This document shows, piece by piece, positions 48,601 to 62,600 of a DNA stretch of 64,000 nt. The stretch is from Nemertoderma westbladi. Its lineage: Eukaryota; Xenacoelomorpha; Nemertodermatida; Nemertodermatidae. Made by a program: the position numbers and the translations under genes. The stretch is taken from positions 1 through 64,000 of the forward strand of contig JAUCBJ010001989.1 in the NCBI GenBank assembly GCA_032718475.1, in the 5' to 3' direction. The notes under the pieces are model-generated. The model saw only the letters and a program-made list of their open reading frames with translations, had not been told where the DNA came from and did no database searches. The first letter of the stretch is position 1. Each line of letters starts with the position of its first letter.

Positions 48601-50674
48601 GACGGAATATCACAGCATGGCCTAGGAAGTTTTGTTACACAAGGAGATGGATTAGGTATGGTCACCGAAATTGGACATGAAGTTGCTCTATAAGTAGTTG
48701 GACATGATACAGGAGTAGATACAGTTGATACTTCAATACAGTCTATATTTATATTTACTGAACCATAACTGTTGCATTTATTATTTGTAAATTTCAGCTG
48801 TAAATAAAACTCTTTCGCATCAAAACAATCAAGTTCTTTCATCAAAACAATTAAATACTGATTTAGAGCGAAATAATTATTCTTTGGATCCATATTTATG
48901 AGACTAGCTGAAGGCACTTTCCCTTGAAAGAGAGGTGATATGTCCAATAATGATATTGATGGAGATGCATTGTCTGGAATAGATATTTCAGCATGGAATG
49001 ACGGAATATCACAGCATAGGTGGGGAAGTTTTGTAGTATATAGAGTTGGAGAAGGTGTGGTTTCAGTAATTGGACATGAAGATGCTCTATATGTAGTTGG
49101 GCATGATACAGGAGTAGATACAGTTGATACTTCAATACAGTCTATATTTATATTCACTGACCCATATCTGTTGCAGTTTTTATTGGTAAATTTTATTTGT
49201 AAATAAAACTCTTTCGCATTAAAACAGTCAAGTTCTTTAATCAAAACAATTAAATAATTATCATTTAGAACAAAATAATTGTTCTTTGGATCTTGGTTTA
49301 AGAGATTAACTAAAGGAAATTTCCCTTGAAAGACTGTTGATATATCAAATAATGGTATTGATGGAGATGTATTGTCTGGAATAGATAATTCAGCATGGAG
49401 CGAAGGAAGATCACAGCATGGCTGGGGAAATTTTGTTGTATATGGAGTTAGTGTTGGTGTGGTTGCAGTTATTGGGCAAGAAATTGCTCTATATGTGGTT
49501 GGACAAGATACTGGTAGTGAGGATACGGGAATATTTTCACATTTAATATTAATCTTCACTGATCCATAGCCCCTACAGTTTAAATTTTCAAAAGATAGTT
49601 GAAGATACATGTCTTCTATATCGTTACATTCGAGTTGATTTACAATCATTAGTCTGTATGAATCTATTAGAAAGTATTCATTTTTTGGATCTCTGTTCCA
49701 GATCTTTATCGTGGTATTCGAGCCTTGAAAATACTTCGCAAAGTTATAAATAAGTGATGGTACACGAACAATCTGACCATAAATTGATAGTTCAGCATTG
49801 ATTGTTGGTATTATGCAGCACTTTCCTGGAAGTTTTGTTGTACAAGGAGTTGGAGTAGGTGTGGTTGCAGTAATAGGACATGAAGTTGCTCTATATGTAG
49901 TTGGACATGATACAGGAGTAGTTATAGTTGATATTTCCATGCAGTCTATTATTATATTCACTGATCCATAACTGTTGCAGTCATTAGAGCTAAATTTAAG
50001 TTGTAAGTAAAACTCTTTCATATCAGAACAGGCAAGTTCTTTCATCAAAACAATTACATGCTCATTAAGAGCAAAATAATTGTTCTTTGGATCCACGTAT
50101 ATAAGATAAACTGAAGGAACTCTTCCTTGAAAGACAGTAGATATGTCCAATAATGATGCTGTTGGAGATGAGTTATCTGGAATAGATAATTCAGCGTGAA
50201 GTGATGGAATTTCACAGCATGGCCTGGGAAGTTTTGTTGCACAAGGAGTTGGTGTAGGTGTGGTTATAGTAGCAGGGCATGATGTTGCCTTATATGTAGT
50301 TGGACAATATACAGGAGTAGTTGTAGTTGTTGACTCGATGCAGTCTACAATAATATTTACTGATCCAAAGCTGTTGCAGTTATTGTTAGAAAATTTAAGT
50401 TGCAAATAAAACTCTTTGGTCTCAAAACAGTTAAGATTTTTTACCAAAACAATCATGTAGTCTTTTAGAGAAAAATAAATGTTCTGAGGCTCTGTGATTA
50501 AGAGATAAACTGAAGGCAGGTTTCCTTGAAGAGCTGCTGATATGTCAAATAATTGCGCTGCCGGATTTGTATTTTCTGAAATAGAGATTTCAGCACTGAA
50601 AGAGGGAAGGTCACAGCAGCTTATTGGCAAATTTGTTGGACATGGAGTTGGGGGAAGCATTGTAGGCAAAACCT
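45692..50674 (-). repeat. Cadherin-like modules 23-34 and start of module 35
   Basis: Twelve complete units plus a partial one. Unit 25 is type B; the rest are type A. Units 27/28 and 29/30 form an alternating pair repeated at 798 bp: one member has TETTP(S/T)PTLYTTKLPHLCC with SLINMDPK or SLINIDPK, the other TIPNPSPCVTKLPRPCC with IITQDSKNNYF. This two-unit periodicity shows duplication by pairs. Unit 35 begins normally (TTNLPLKCC) but its body is divergent and is split by the exon 1/2 intron. Confidence 0.92.
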
Positions 50675-53600
50675 CAGATGCAGGACAAATCAATGGACAG
50701 ATAGGTCGCAGCAGCACTTCAGAAATAGATATTGGAAATCGATCAGGTTCTAGAATATTACTACTTTTTAGTGCATCTTCAAGTTGAATACTGGTAGCAA
50801 GCTTCTGGTTTGATTTATCAATTGCAGTCAAAATAATTGCATTTGTAGACAACAATGCATTACAATCTTTGTCATAATGTTGCTTTATTGCATATATAGC
50901 TGTTTGATATGAATTAGTAATTTCAGCATTTATTGCTTCTAAAAATCCATTCTCATTAGATGCAATTTCATCTCTACCTTCATTTGTAAGCAATATTAAT
51001 TGGTATTCTTCATTTGTTACACACATATCAATCATAACAGTATTGCTTTCTGAAGTTCCAATATCTGTTGCTTTGGTTTCACATTGGAAGCATTCACCTT
51101 TTAGTGTTGTAATATAATCGGAGGTTCGCAGTATGCCAGAAGTTTTATCAATAGCAAATAATGAACATTCAGTTGAGCTTTGTAGACTATATTCTGTTTT
51201 TCCATTGCCAACTATATCAACATCACTTGTAGTTAGTGCCGCTATAAAACTATATGGAGGTAGACAAGCATCAAAAGTAAATTGATAAAGGCCCTCAAAT
51301 TGTGGTGGATTATCATTTGTATCCAGAATGCTAATGTCAATAACAGCTATAGATATGCATAATTCACCAATTAGATTTATTTTAATTGTATGCCTATTCT
51401 TAATTTCATAATCAGAACCTTTTATATCAATAGCTTTATTGCGAACTACAAAGTTATCAAAATCATTTCCACCATCAACTTTTTCAATTGTAATACTTTG
51501 CAAAGAAGCCAAGTTATCAAAATCATGAACTTCAACAAATTGTGAATTTTCAGTTACTTCTGCAGTTTCATATAACCCATGGCACCAGTCTGGAAGAGGA
51601 GATGAACACTTACTGAAACATTTTACTGCATCATGATGGTCGATGTAATTCAATCCAATGTCAAGCAGTTCTTTAGTTGTATCAGTCAGATCACTGCTTA
51701 GTATTGTATATATCTGTTTGGAGGTCATCAGTACATACTTATCACTGGAAGTAAAATCACCTAAACGTACTGCAGTAAATTCAATAGTGCTTTCACCAGC
51801 TTTGGGGTTACAACTTTGGTCATAACGTAGAGCTACATTTCTAATCATAATGTTGCGAAATGATTCTAAACTTAATGTACGTGAAAGTATTTGTTTTACT
51901 TCAGATATCGAATTTTCAACATCTTTTAGTGGATTATTGAAATGCACACCAGCCACATTTGCATCAGTATGAATACAAAGATTAGCATTGGTATTTTTTG
52001 TGTGACCATTGGCATCCACAACCTGTGGTGAGCATAATTTGCATATACCAATGTCAGTTGAATCAGCCTCACTATCCATACGAACCATACCTGTACTCCC
52101 ATGGACAGAAAATGGTAAACAATTTGGTAAACTGTAAGTGAGAGTATCTTTAGGATCAACATCTTGGGCAACAAGTTTAACAACATCAGTTCCCAATTTG
52201 TCACATTTATTAGCAACACCAAAAAATGTATTCTCAGTAAACCGCGGAAATTCATCGTTTATATTTCTCACAATTACAGTCACTGTAGCAAAACGTATAC
52301 AATGCTGTAACAACACTTTAACACTAAGAACGTATTGAATTTCACCTGTATCAAAGTCAAGTGGAGTAAGTGTTACAATTTTATTTGGATTTTCTACACC
52401 AAATAAACCTTGTATGTCCCCTTTAACAATTTCAATTTCAGTTACACCTTCTACATTTATAATTCCAACTTCAGTATCAGCACTATTTTCTACTACATTG
52501 AATGTTTCATAAATAGCATCTGAAAAGATACATGATAACATTGGAGTTGTAGTAGGGCACAGTACTGGCTCAGCTGTTGTCATTAATTCATAATAATTTA
52601 TATTTATATTCACTGACCCATAACTGTTGCAGTTGTTGTTGGTGAATTTAAGTTGCAAATAAAACTCTTTAGTATCATAGTAGTCGAGTTCTTTGTTCAA
52701 AAATATTATATAGTCCTTTACAGCAAAATAATTGCTCTTTGGATCTGGGTTTATGAGAAAAACTGAAGGCAGTTTTCCTTTAAAGGCTGTTGATATGTCC
52801 AATAATGATGTTGCTGGAACTGTGTTGTCTGGAATAGATAATTCAGCATGGAGTGAAGGAATATCACAGCATGGCCTAGGAAGTTTTGTTGTACAAGGAG
52901 TTAGAGTAGGTGTGGTTGCAGTAATAGGACATGAAGTTGCTCTATATGTAGTTGGGCATGATACTGGTGTAGTTATAGTTGAAATTCCAATACAGTCTAT
53001 ATTTATATTTACTGAACCATAACTGTTGCAATTATTAATGGTAAATTTCAGTTGTAAATAAAACTCTTTCACATCAAAACAATCATGTTCTTTAATCAAA
53101 ACTATTAAATTCTCATTTAGAGCAAAATAATTGTTCTTTGTATCAGGGTTTATCAGATTAATTAAAGGCATTTTCCCTTGAAAGGAAGTTGATATGTCCA
53201 ATAATGATATTGATGGAGATGTATTGTCTGGAATAGATATTTCAGCATGGAGTGAAGGAATATCACAGCATGGCCTAGGAAGTTTTGTTGCACAAGGGGT
53301 TGGAGTAGGTATGGTTGCAGTAATGGGACATGAGGTTGCTCTATAGGTAGTTGGGCATGAAACTGGTGTAGTTATAGATGATATATCAGTACAGTCTATA
53401 ATGATATTCACTGACCCATAACTGTTGCAGTTATTATTGGTAAGTTTCAGTTGTAAATAAAACTCTTTTATATCAGAACAGTCAAGTTCTTTAATCAAAA
53501 CTATTAAATACTCGTTTAGAGCAAAATAATTGTTCTTTGTATCAGGGTTTATGAGATTAATTAAAGGCATTTTCCCTTGAAAGGAAGTTGATATGTCCAA

Positions 53601-56600
53601 TAATGATATTGATGGAGATGTATTGTCTGGAATAGATAATTCAGCATGGAGTGAAGGAATATCACAGCATGGCCTAGGAAGTTTTGTTGCACAAGGGGTT
53701 GGAGTAGGTATGGTTGCAGTAATGGGACATGAGGTTGCTCTATATGTAGTTGGGCATGATACTGGTAGTGATGATATGGGAATATTTTCACATTTAATAT
53801 TAATCTTCACTGATCCATAGCCCCTACAGTTTAAATTTTCAAAAGATATTTGAAGATATATGTCTGTGATATGATTACATTCTAGTTGATTAACAATCAT
53901 TAGTCGGTATGAATCCATTAGAAAATATTCATTTTTTGGATCTCTGTTCCAGATCTTTATCGTGGTATTCGAGCCGTGAAAATACTTAGCAAAGTTATAA
54001 ATAAGTGATGGTACACGAACAATCTGACCATAAATTGATAGTTCAGCATTGATTGTTGGTATTATGCAGCACTTTCCTGGAAGTTTTGTTGTACAAGGAG
54101 TTGGAGTAGGTGTGGTTGCAGTAATAGGACATGAAGTTGCTCTATATGTAGTTGGACATGATACAGGAGTAGTTATAGTTGATATTTCAATGCAGTCTAC
54201 ATTTATATTCACTGACCCATAACTGTTGCAGTTATTATTGGTAAATTTCAGGTGTAAATAAAACTCTTTCATATCAGAACAATCAAGTTCTTTCATCAAA
54301 ACAATTAGATACTCATTAAGAGCAAAATATTTGTTCTTTGGATCTTTACTTACAATATTAACTAAAAGTAATTTCGCTTGAAAGACTGTTGATATGTCAA
54401 ATAATGGTATTGATGGAGATGTATTGGCTGGAATAGATAATTCAGCATGAAGTGAAGGGATATCACAGCATGGCTGGGGAAGTTTTGTTGCACAAGGAGT
54501 TGGAGTAGGTGTGGTTGCAGTAATAGGACATGAAGTTGCTCTATATGTAGTTGGACATGATACAGGAGTAGTTATAGTTGATATTTCAATGCAGTCTACA
54601 TTTATATTGACTGACCCATAACTGTTGCAGTTATTATTGGTAAATTTCAGTTGTAAATAAAACTCTGTAGCATCAAAACAGTTAACTTCTTTCATCAAAA
54701 CAATTGAATACCCGTTTAGAGCAAAATAATTGTTCTTCAGATCTGGATTTATGAGATTAACTAAAGGCACTTTCCCTTTAAAGATAGTTGATATGTCCAA
54801 TAATGATTTTAATGGAGATGCATTGTCTGGAATAGACATTTCAGCATGGAATGACGGAATATCACAGCAAGGTTTCTTTGGAAGTTTGGTTGTACATGGA
54901 GTTGGTGTTGGTGTGGTTGAAGTTATTGGACAAGAAGATGCTCTATATGTGGTTGGACAAGATACTGGTAGTGAGGATACGGGAATATTTTCACATTTAA
55001 TATTAATCTTCACTGATCCATAGCCCCTACAGTTTAAATTTTCAAAAGATAGTTGAAGATACATGTCTATTATATCGTAACATTCGAGTTGATTAACAAT
55101 CATTAGTTGGTATGAATCCATTAGAAAGTAATCATTTTTTGGATCTCTGTTCCAGATCTTTATAGTTGTATGCGAGCCATGAAAATACTTAGCAAAGTTA
55201 TAAATAAGTGATGGTACTCTATCAATCTGACCATATATTGTCAATTCAGCATTGATTGTTGGTATTATGCAGCACTTTCCTGGAAGTTTTGTTGTACAAG
55301 GAGTTGGAGTGGGTGTGGTTGCAGTAATAGGACATGAAGTTGCTCTATATGTAGTTGGGCATGATACAGGTGTAGTTATAGTTGATATTTCGATGCAGTC
55401 TATATTTATATTCACTGAACCATAACTGTTGCAGTTATTATTGGTAAATTTCAGTTGTAAATATAACTCTTTCATAACAGAACAGTCAAGTTCTTTTATC
55501 AAAACAATTAAATACTCATTTAGAGCAATATAATTGTTCTTTGGATCTGGATTTATGAGATTAACTAGAGGAACTTTCTCTTCAAAGACAGTTGATAAGT
55601 CAAATAATGATGTTGCTGGAATTGTATTGTCTGGAATCGATAACTCAACATGGAGTGAAGGAATATCACAGCATGGCATAAGGGGTTTTGTTGCACAAGG
55701 AGTTGGAGTAGGTGTGGTTGCAGTAATAGGACATGAAGTTGCTCTATATGTAGTTGGGCATGATACAGGTGTAGTTATAGTTGATATTTCGATGCAGTCT
55801 ATATTTATATTCACTGAACCATAACTGTTGCAGTTATTATTGGTAAATTTCAGTTGTAAATATAACTCTTTCATAACAGAACAGTCAAGTTCTTTTATCA
55901 AAACAATTAAATACTCATTTAGAGCAATATAATTGTTCTTTGGATCTGGATTTATGAGATTAACTAGAGGAACTTTCTCTTCAAAGACAGTTGATAAGTC
56001 AAATAATGATGTTGCTGGAATTGTATTGTCTGGAATCGATAACTCAACATGGACTGAAGGAATATCACAGCATGGCATAAGGGGTTTTGTTGCACAAGGA
56101 GTTGGAGTAGGTGTAGTTGCAGTAATAGGACATGAAGTTGCTCTATATGTAGTTGGGCATGATACTGGTGTAGTTATAGTTGATATTTCAATGCAGTCAA
56201 TTTTTATATTCACTGACCCATAACTGTTGCAGTTATTATTGGTAAATTTCAGTTGTAAATAAAACTCTGTAGCATCAAAACAGTTAACTTCTTTCATCAA
56301 AACAATAAGATACTCATTTAGAGCAAAATAATTGTTCTTTGGATCAGGGTTTATGAGATTAACTAGAGGAACTTTTCCTTGAAAGACTGTTGATATATCT
56401 AATAATGGTATTGATGGAGATGTATTGTCTGGAATAGATAATTCAGCGTGGATTGATGGAATATCACAGCAAGGCTTTGGAAGTTTGGTTGTAAAAGGAG
56501 TTGGTGTTGGTGTGGTTGAAGTTATTGGACAAGAAGATGCTTTATATGTGGTTGGACAAGATACTGGTAGTGAGGATACAGGAATATTTTCACATTTAAT

Positions 56601-59600
56601 ATTAATCTTAATTGCTCCATAGCCCCTACAGTTTAAATTTCCAAAAGATATTTGAAGATACATGTCTGTTATATCATTACATTCGAGATGTTTAACAATC
56701 ATTAGTCGGTATGAATCCATTAGAAAGTATTCATTTTTTGGATCTCTGTTCCATATCTTTATGGTGGTATCCGATCCAGAAAAATATTTAGCAAAATTGT
56801 ACAATAATGAGGGTACACGTTCAATCATACCATTGATTGTCAATTCAGCATTGAGAGTTGGAATTGCACAGCACTTTATTGGAAGATTAGTTGTACACGG
56901 AGTTGGTGTCGGTATGGTTGCAGTGGCAGGACAAGATGTTGCTCTATATGTAGTTGGACAGGATACAGGAGTAGTTAGAGTTGTTGCCACAACACAGTCT
57001 GTAATTACATTTACTGACCCATAACTGTTGCAGTTATTGTTGAAGAATTTAAGTTCCAAATATAATTCTTTATTATGAAAACAATCAAGTTCTTTAATCA
57101 AAACTATTAAATAGTTATTTAGAGCAAAATAATTTTTCCTTGGATCAGGGTTTATGAGATAAACAGAAGGCAGCTTTCCAGTGAAAAATGTTGAAATGTC
57201 CAATAATGATGTTGCTGGAACTACATTGTCTGGAATAGATAATTCAGCATGGAGTGAAGGAATATCACAGCATGGCCTAGGAAGTTTTGTACTATATGGA
57301 GTTGGAGTAGGTGTGGTTGCAGCTATAGTACAAGGAGATGCTCTATATGATGTTGGACAAGATACTTCTGGCAAAGTTGCAGAAATTAGTTTACACTTAA
57401 TATTGATCTTTACTGATCCATAACCTATACAGTGGAAATTTGAAAATGAAAGTTGAAGATACATGTCTTCTATATCATTACATTCGAGTTGCTTAACAAT
57501 CATTAGTCTGTATAAATCTATTTGAAAATATTCATTTTTTGGATCTCTGTTCCATATCTTTATAGTGGTATCCGATTCAGGAAAATACTTAGCAAAGTTA
57601 TAAATAAGTGATGGAACACGAACAATCTGACCATAAATTGATAGTTCAGCATTGAGAGTTGGTATTATGCAGCAATTTCTTGGAAGTTTTGTTGTACATG
57701 GAGTTGGAGTTGGTATGGTTGCAGTAATAGGACATGAAGTTGCTTTATATGTAGTTGGACATGATACAGGAGTAGTTATAGTTGATATTTCAATGCAGTC
57801 TATATTTATATTTATGAACCCATAACTGTTGCAGTTATTGTTTGCAAATTTAAGCTGTAAATAAAATTCTTTTGTAACATAACAGTTAAGTTCTTTCATC
57901 AAAATAATTAAATACTCATTTAGAGCAAAATAATTGTTCTTTGGATCAGGATTTATGAGATTAACTAGAGGAACTTTTCCTTGAAAGACGGTTGATATGT
58001 CAAATAATGATATTGATGGAGATGTATTGTCTGGAATAGATAATTCAGCATGGAGTGAAGGAATATCACAGCATGGCCGGGGAAGTTTTGTTGCACAAGG
58101 GGTTGGAGTAGGTGTAGTTGCAGTAACAGGACATGAAGTTGCTCTATATGTAGTTGGGCAGGATACTGGTGTAGTTATAGTTGATATATCCATGCAGTCT
58201 ATATTTATATTCACTGAACCATAACTGTTGCAGTTATTATTGGTAAATTTCAGTTCCAAATAAAACTCTTTTATATCAGAACAGTCAAGTTCTTTTGTTA
58301 AAACAATTAAATACTCATTTAGAGCAAAATAAATGTTCTTGTGACCAGGATTTATGAGATTAATAAGGGGAACTTTTCCTTTAAAGACAGTTGATATGTC
58401 CAATAATGATATTGATGGAGATGTATTGTCTGGAATAGATAATTCAGCATGGAGTGAAGGAATATCACAGCATGGCCGAGGAAGTTTTGTTGTACAAGGA
58501 GTTGGAGTTGGTGTGGTTGCAGTAATAGGACATGAAGTTGCTCTATATGTGGTTGGACATGATATGGGAGTAGATACAGTTGATACTTCAATACAGTCTA
58601 TATTTATATTCACTGAACCATAACTGTTGCAGTTATTATTATTGGTAAATTTCAGTTGTAAATAAAACTCTTTCACATCAAAACAGTCAAGTTCTTTCAT
58701 CAAAATGATTAAATGCTGATTGAGAGCAAAATAATTATTTTTTGGATCAGGATTTATGATATTAACAAGAGGAACTTGACCATTAAAGATTGTTGATATG
58801 TCTAATAATGATATTGACAGAGATGTATTGTCTGGAATCGATAATTCAGCATGAAGCGAAGGAATATCACAGCATGGCCTAGGGAGTTTCGTTACGCAAG
58901 GAGTTGGAGTAGGTGTGGTTGCAGTAATAGGACATGAAGTTGCTCTATATGTGGTTGGACATGATATGGGAGTAGATACAGTTGATACTTCAATACAGTC
59001 TATATTTATATTCACTGAACCATAACTGTTGCAGTTATTATTATTGGTAAATTTCAGTTGTAAATAAAACTCTTTCACATCAAAACAGTCAAGTTCTTTC
59101 ATCAAAATGATTAAATGCTGATTGAGAGCAAAATAATTATTTTTTGGATCAGGATTTATGATATTAACAAGAGGAACTTGACCATTAAAGATTGTTGATA
59201 TGTCTAATAATGATATTGACAGAGATGTATTGTCTGGAATCGATAATTCAGCATGAAGCGAAGGAATATCACAGCATGGCCTAGGGAGTTTCGTTACGCA
59301 AGGAGTTGGAGTAGGTGTGGTTGCAGTAATAGGACATGAAGTTGCTCTATATGTAGTTGGACATGATACAGAAGTAGTTATAGTTGATATTTCCATGCAG
59401 TCTATATTTATATTCACTGAACCATAACTGTTGCAGTTGTTATTGGTAAATTTCAGTTCCAAATAAAACTCTTTTATATCAGAACAGTCAAGTTCTTTTG
59501 TTAAAACAATTAAATACTCATTTAGAGCAAAATAAATGTTCTTGGGACCAGGATTTATGAGATTAACTAGGGGAACTTCTCCTTTAAAGACAGTTGATAT

Positions 59601-62600
59601 GTCCAATAATGATATTGATGGAGATGTATTGTCTGGAATAGATAATTCAGCATGGAGTGAAGGAATATCACAGCATGGCTGGGGAAGTTTTGTTGCACAA
59701 GGAGTTGGAGTAGGTGTGGTTGCAGTAATAGGACATGAAGTTGCTCTATATGTGGTTGGACATGATATGGGAGTAGATACAGTTGATACTTCAATACAGT
59801 CTATATTTATATTTACTGACCCATAACTGTTGCAGTTATTATTATTGGTAAATTTAAGTTGTAAATAAAACTCTTTCACATCAAAACAGTCAAGTTCTTT
59901 TGTTAAAACAATTAAATACTCATTTAGAGCAAAATAAATGTTCTTGGGACCAGGATTTATGAGATTAACTAGGGGAACTTTTCCTTTAAAGACAGTTGAT
60001 ATGTCCAATAATGATATTGATGGAGATGTATTGTCTGGAATAGATAATTCAGCATAGAGTGAAGGAATATCACAGCATGGCTGGGGAAGTTTTGTTGCAC
60101 AAGGAGTTGGAGTAGGTGTGGTTGCAGTAATAGGACATGAAGTTGCTCTATATGTAGTTGGACATGATACTGGAGTAGTTGTAGTTGTTGACTCAATGCA
60201 GTCTACAATAATATTTACTGATCCAAAGCTGTAGCAGTTATTGTTAGAAAATTTAATTTGCAAATAAAACTCTTTGGTCTCAAAACAGTTAAGATTCTTC
60301 ACCAAAACTATCATGTAGTCTTTTAGAGTAAAATAAATAATTTTTGGCTCCGTGATTAAGAGATAAACTGAAGGCAGGTGTCCTTGAAGAGCTGCTGATA
60401 TGTCAAATAATTGCGCTGGTGGATTTGTATTTTCTGAAATAAAGATTTTAGCACTGAAAGAGGGAAGGTTACAGCAGCTAATTGGCAAATTTGTTGGACA
60501 TGGAGTTGGGGGAAGCATTGTAGGCAAAACCTCAAATGCAGGACAAATCAATGGACAGATAGGTCGCAGCAGCACTTCAGAAATAGATATTGGAAATCGA
60601 TCAGGTTCTAGAATATTACTACTTTTTAGTGCATCTTCAAGTTGATTACTAGTAGCAAGCTTCTGGTTTGATCTATCAATTGCAGTCAAAATAACTGCAT
60701 TGGTAGACAACAATGGATTACATTCGTTATCATAATGTTGCTTTATTGCATATATAGCTGTATTATATGAATTAGTAATTTCAGCATTTATAGCAGCTAA
60801 AAATTCACGCTCATTTGATGCAATTTCATCTCTACCTTCATTTGTAAGCAATATTAATTGGAATTCTTCATTTGTTACACACATATCAATCATAACCGTA
60901 TTGCTTTCTGAAGTTCCAATATCTGTAGCTTTGGCTTCACATTGGAAGCAATCGCCTTTTAGTGTTGTAATATAATCTGAGGTTCGCAATATGCCAGATG
61001 TTTTTTCAATAGCAAATAATGAACATTCAGTTGAGCTTTGTAGACTATATTCTGTTTTTCCATTGCCAACTTTATCAACATCACTTGTAGTTAGTGCTGC
61101 TATAAAACTATGTGGAGGTAAACAAGCATCAAAAATAAATTGATAAAGGCCTTCAAATTGTGGTGGATTATCATTTGTATCCAGAATGTTAATGTCAATA
61201 ATAGCTATAGATATGCATAATTCACCAATTAGATTTATTTTAATTGTATGCCTATTCTTAATTTCATAATCAGAACCTTTTATATCAATAGCTTTATTGC
61301 GAACTACAAAGTTATCAAAATCATTTCCACCATCAACTTTTTCAATTGTAATACTTTGCAAAGAAGCCAAGTTATCAAAATCATGCACTTCAACAAATTG
61401 TGTGTTTTCAGTTACTTCTGCAGTTTCATATAACCCATGGCACCAGTCTGGAAGTGGAGATGCACACAGAGTGGCGCATTTTGCTGCATCATGATGGTCG
61501 ATGTAATTCAAACCATTATCAAGGAGTTCTTTAGTTGTATCAGTCAGATCACTGCTTAGTATTGTATATATCTGTTTGGAGGACATCAGTACATACTTAT
61601 CACTGGAAGTAAAATCACCTAAACGTACTGCAGTAAATTCAACAGTGGTTTCACCAGCTTTGGGGTTACAACTTTGGTCATAACGTAAAGCTACATTTGT
61701 AATCATAATGTTGCGAAATGATTCTAAACTTAATGTACGCGAAAGTATTTGTTTTACTTCAGATATCGAATTTTCAACATCTTTTAGTGGATTATTGAAA
61801 TGCACACCAGCCACATTTGCATCAGTGTAAATACAAAGATTAGCATTTGTATTTTTTGTGTGACCATTGGCATCCACAACCTGTGGTGAGCATAATTTGC
61901 ATATACCAATGTCAGTTGAATCAGCCTCACTATCCATACGAACCATACCTGTACTCCCATGCACAGAAAATGGTAAACAATTTGGTAAACTGTAAGTAAG
62001 AGTATCTTTAGGATCAACATCTTGGGCAACAAGTTTAACAACATCAGTTCCCAATTTATCACATTTATTAGCAACACCAAAAAATGTATTCTCAGTAAAC
62101 CGAGGAAATTCATCGTTTATATTTGTCACCATTACAGTCACTGTAGCAAAACGTATACAATGCTGTAACAACACTTTAACACTAAGAACGTATTGAATTT
62201 CACCTGTATCAAAGTCAAGTGGAGAAAGTGTTACAATTTTATTTGGACTTTCTACACCAAATAAACCTTGTATGTCCCCTTTAACAATTTCAATTTCAGT
62301 TACACCTTCTATATTTATAATTCCAACTTCAGAATCAGCACTATTTTCTACTACATTGAATGTTTCATAAATAGCATCTGAAAAGATACATGATAACATT
62401 GGAGTTGTAGTAGGGCACTGTACTGGCTCAGCTGTTGTCATTATTTCATAATAATTTATATTTATATTCACTGACCCATAACTGTTGCAGTTGTTGTTGG
62501 TGAATTTAAGTTGCAAATAAAACTCTTTAGTATCATAGTAGTCAAGTTCTTTGTTCAAAAATATTATATAGTCCTCTACAGCAAAATAATTGCTCTTTGG

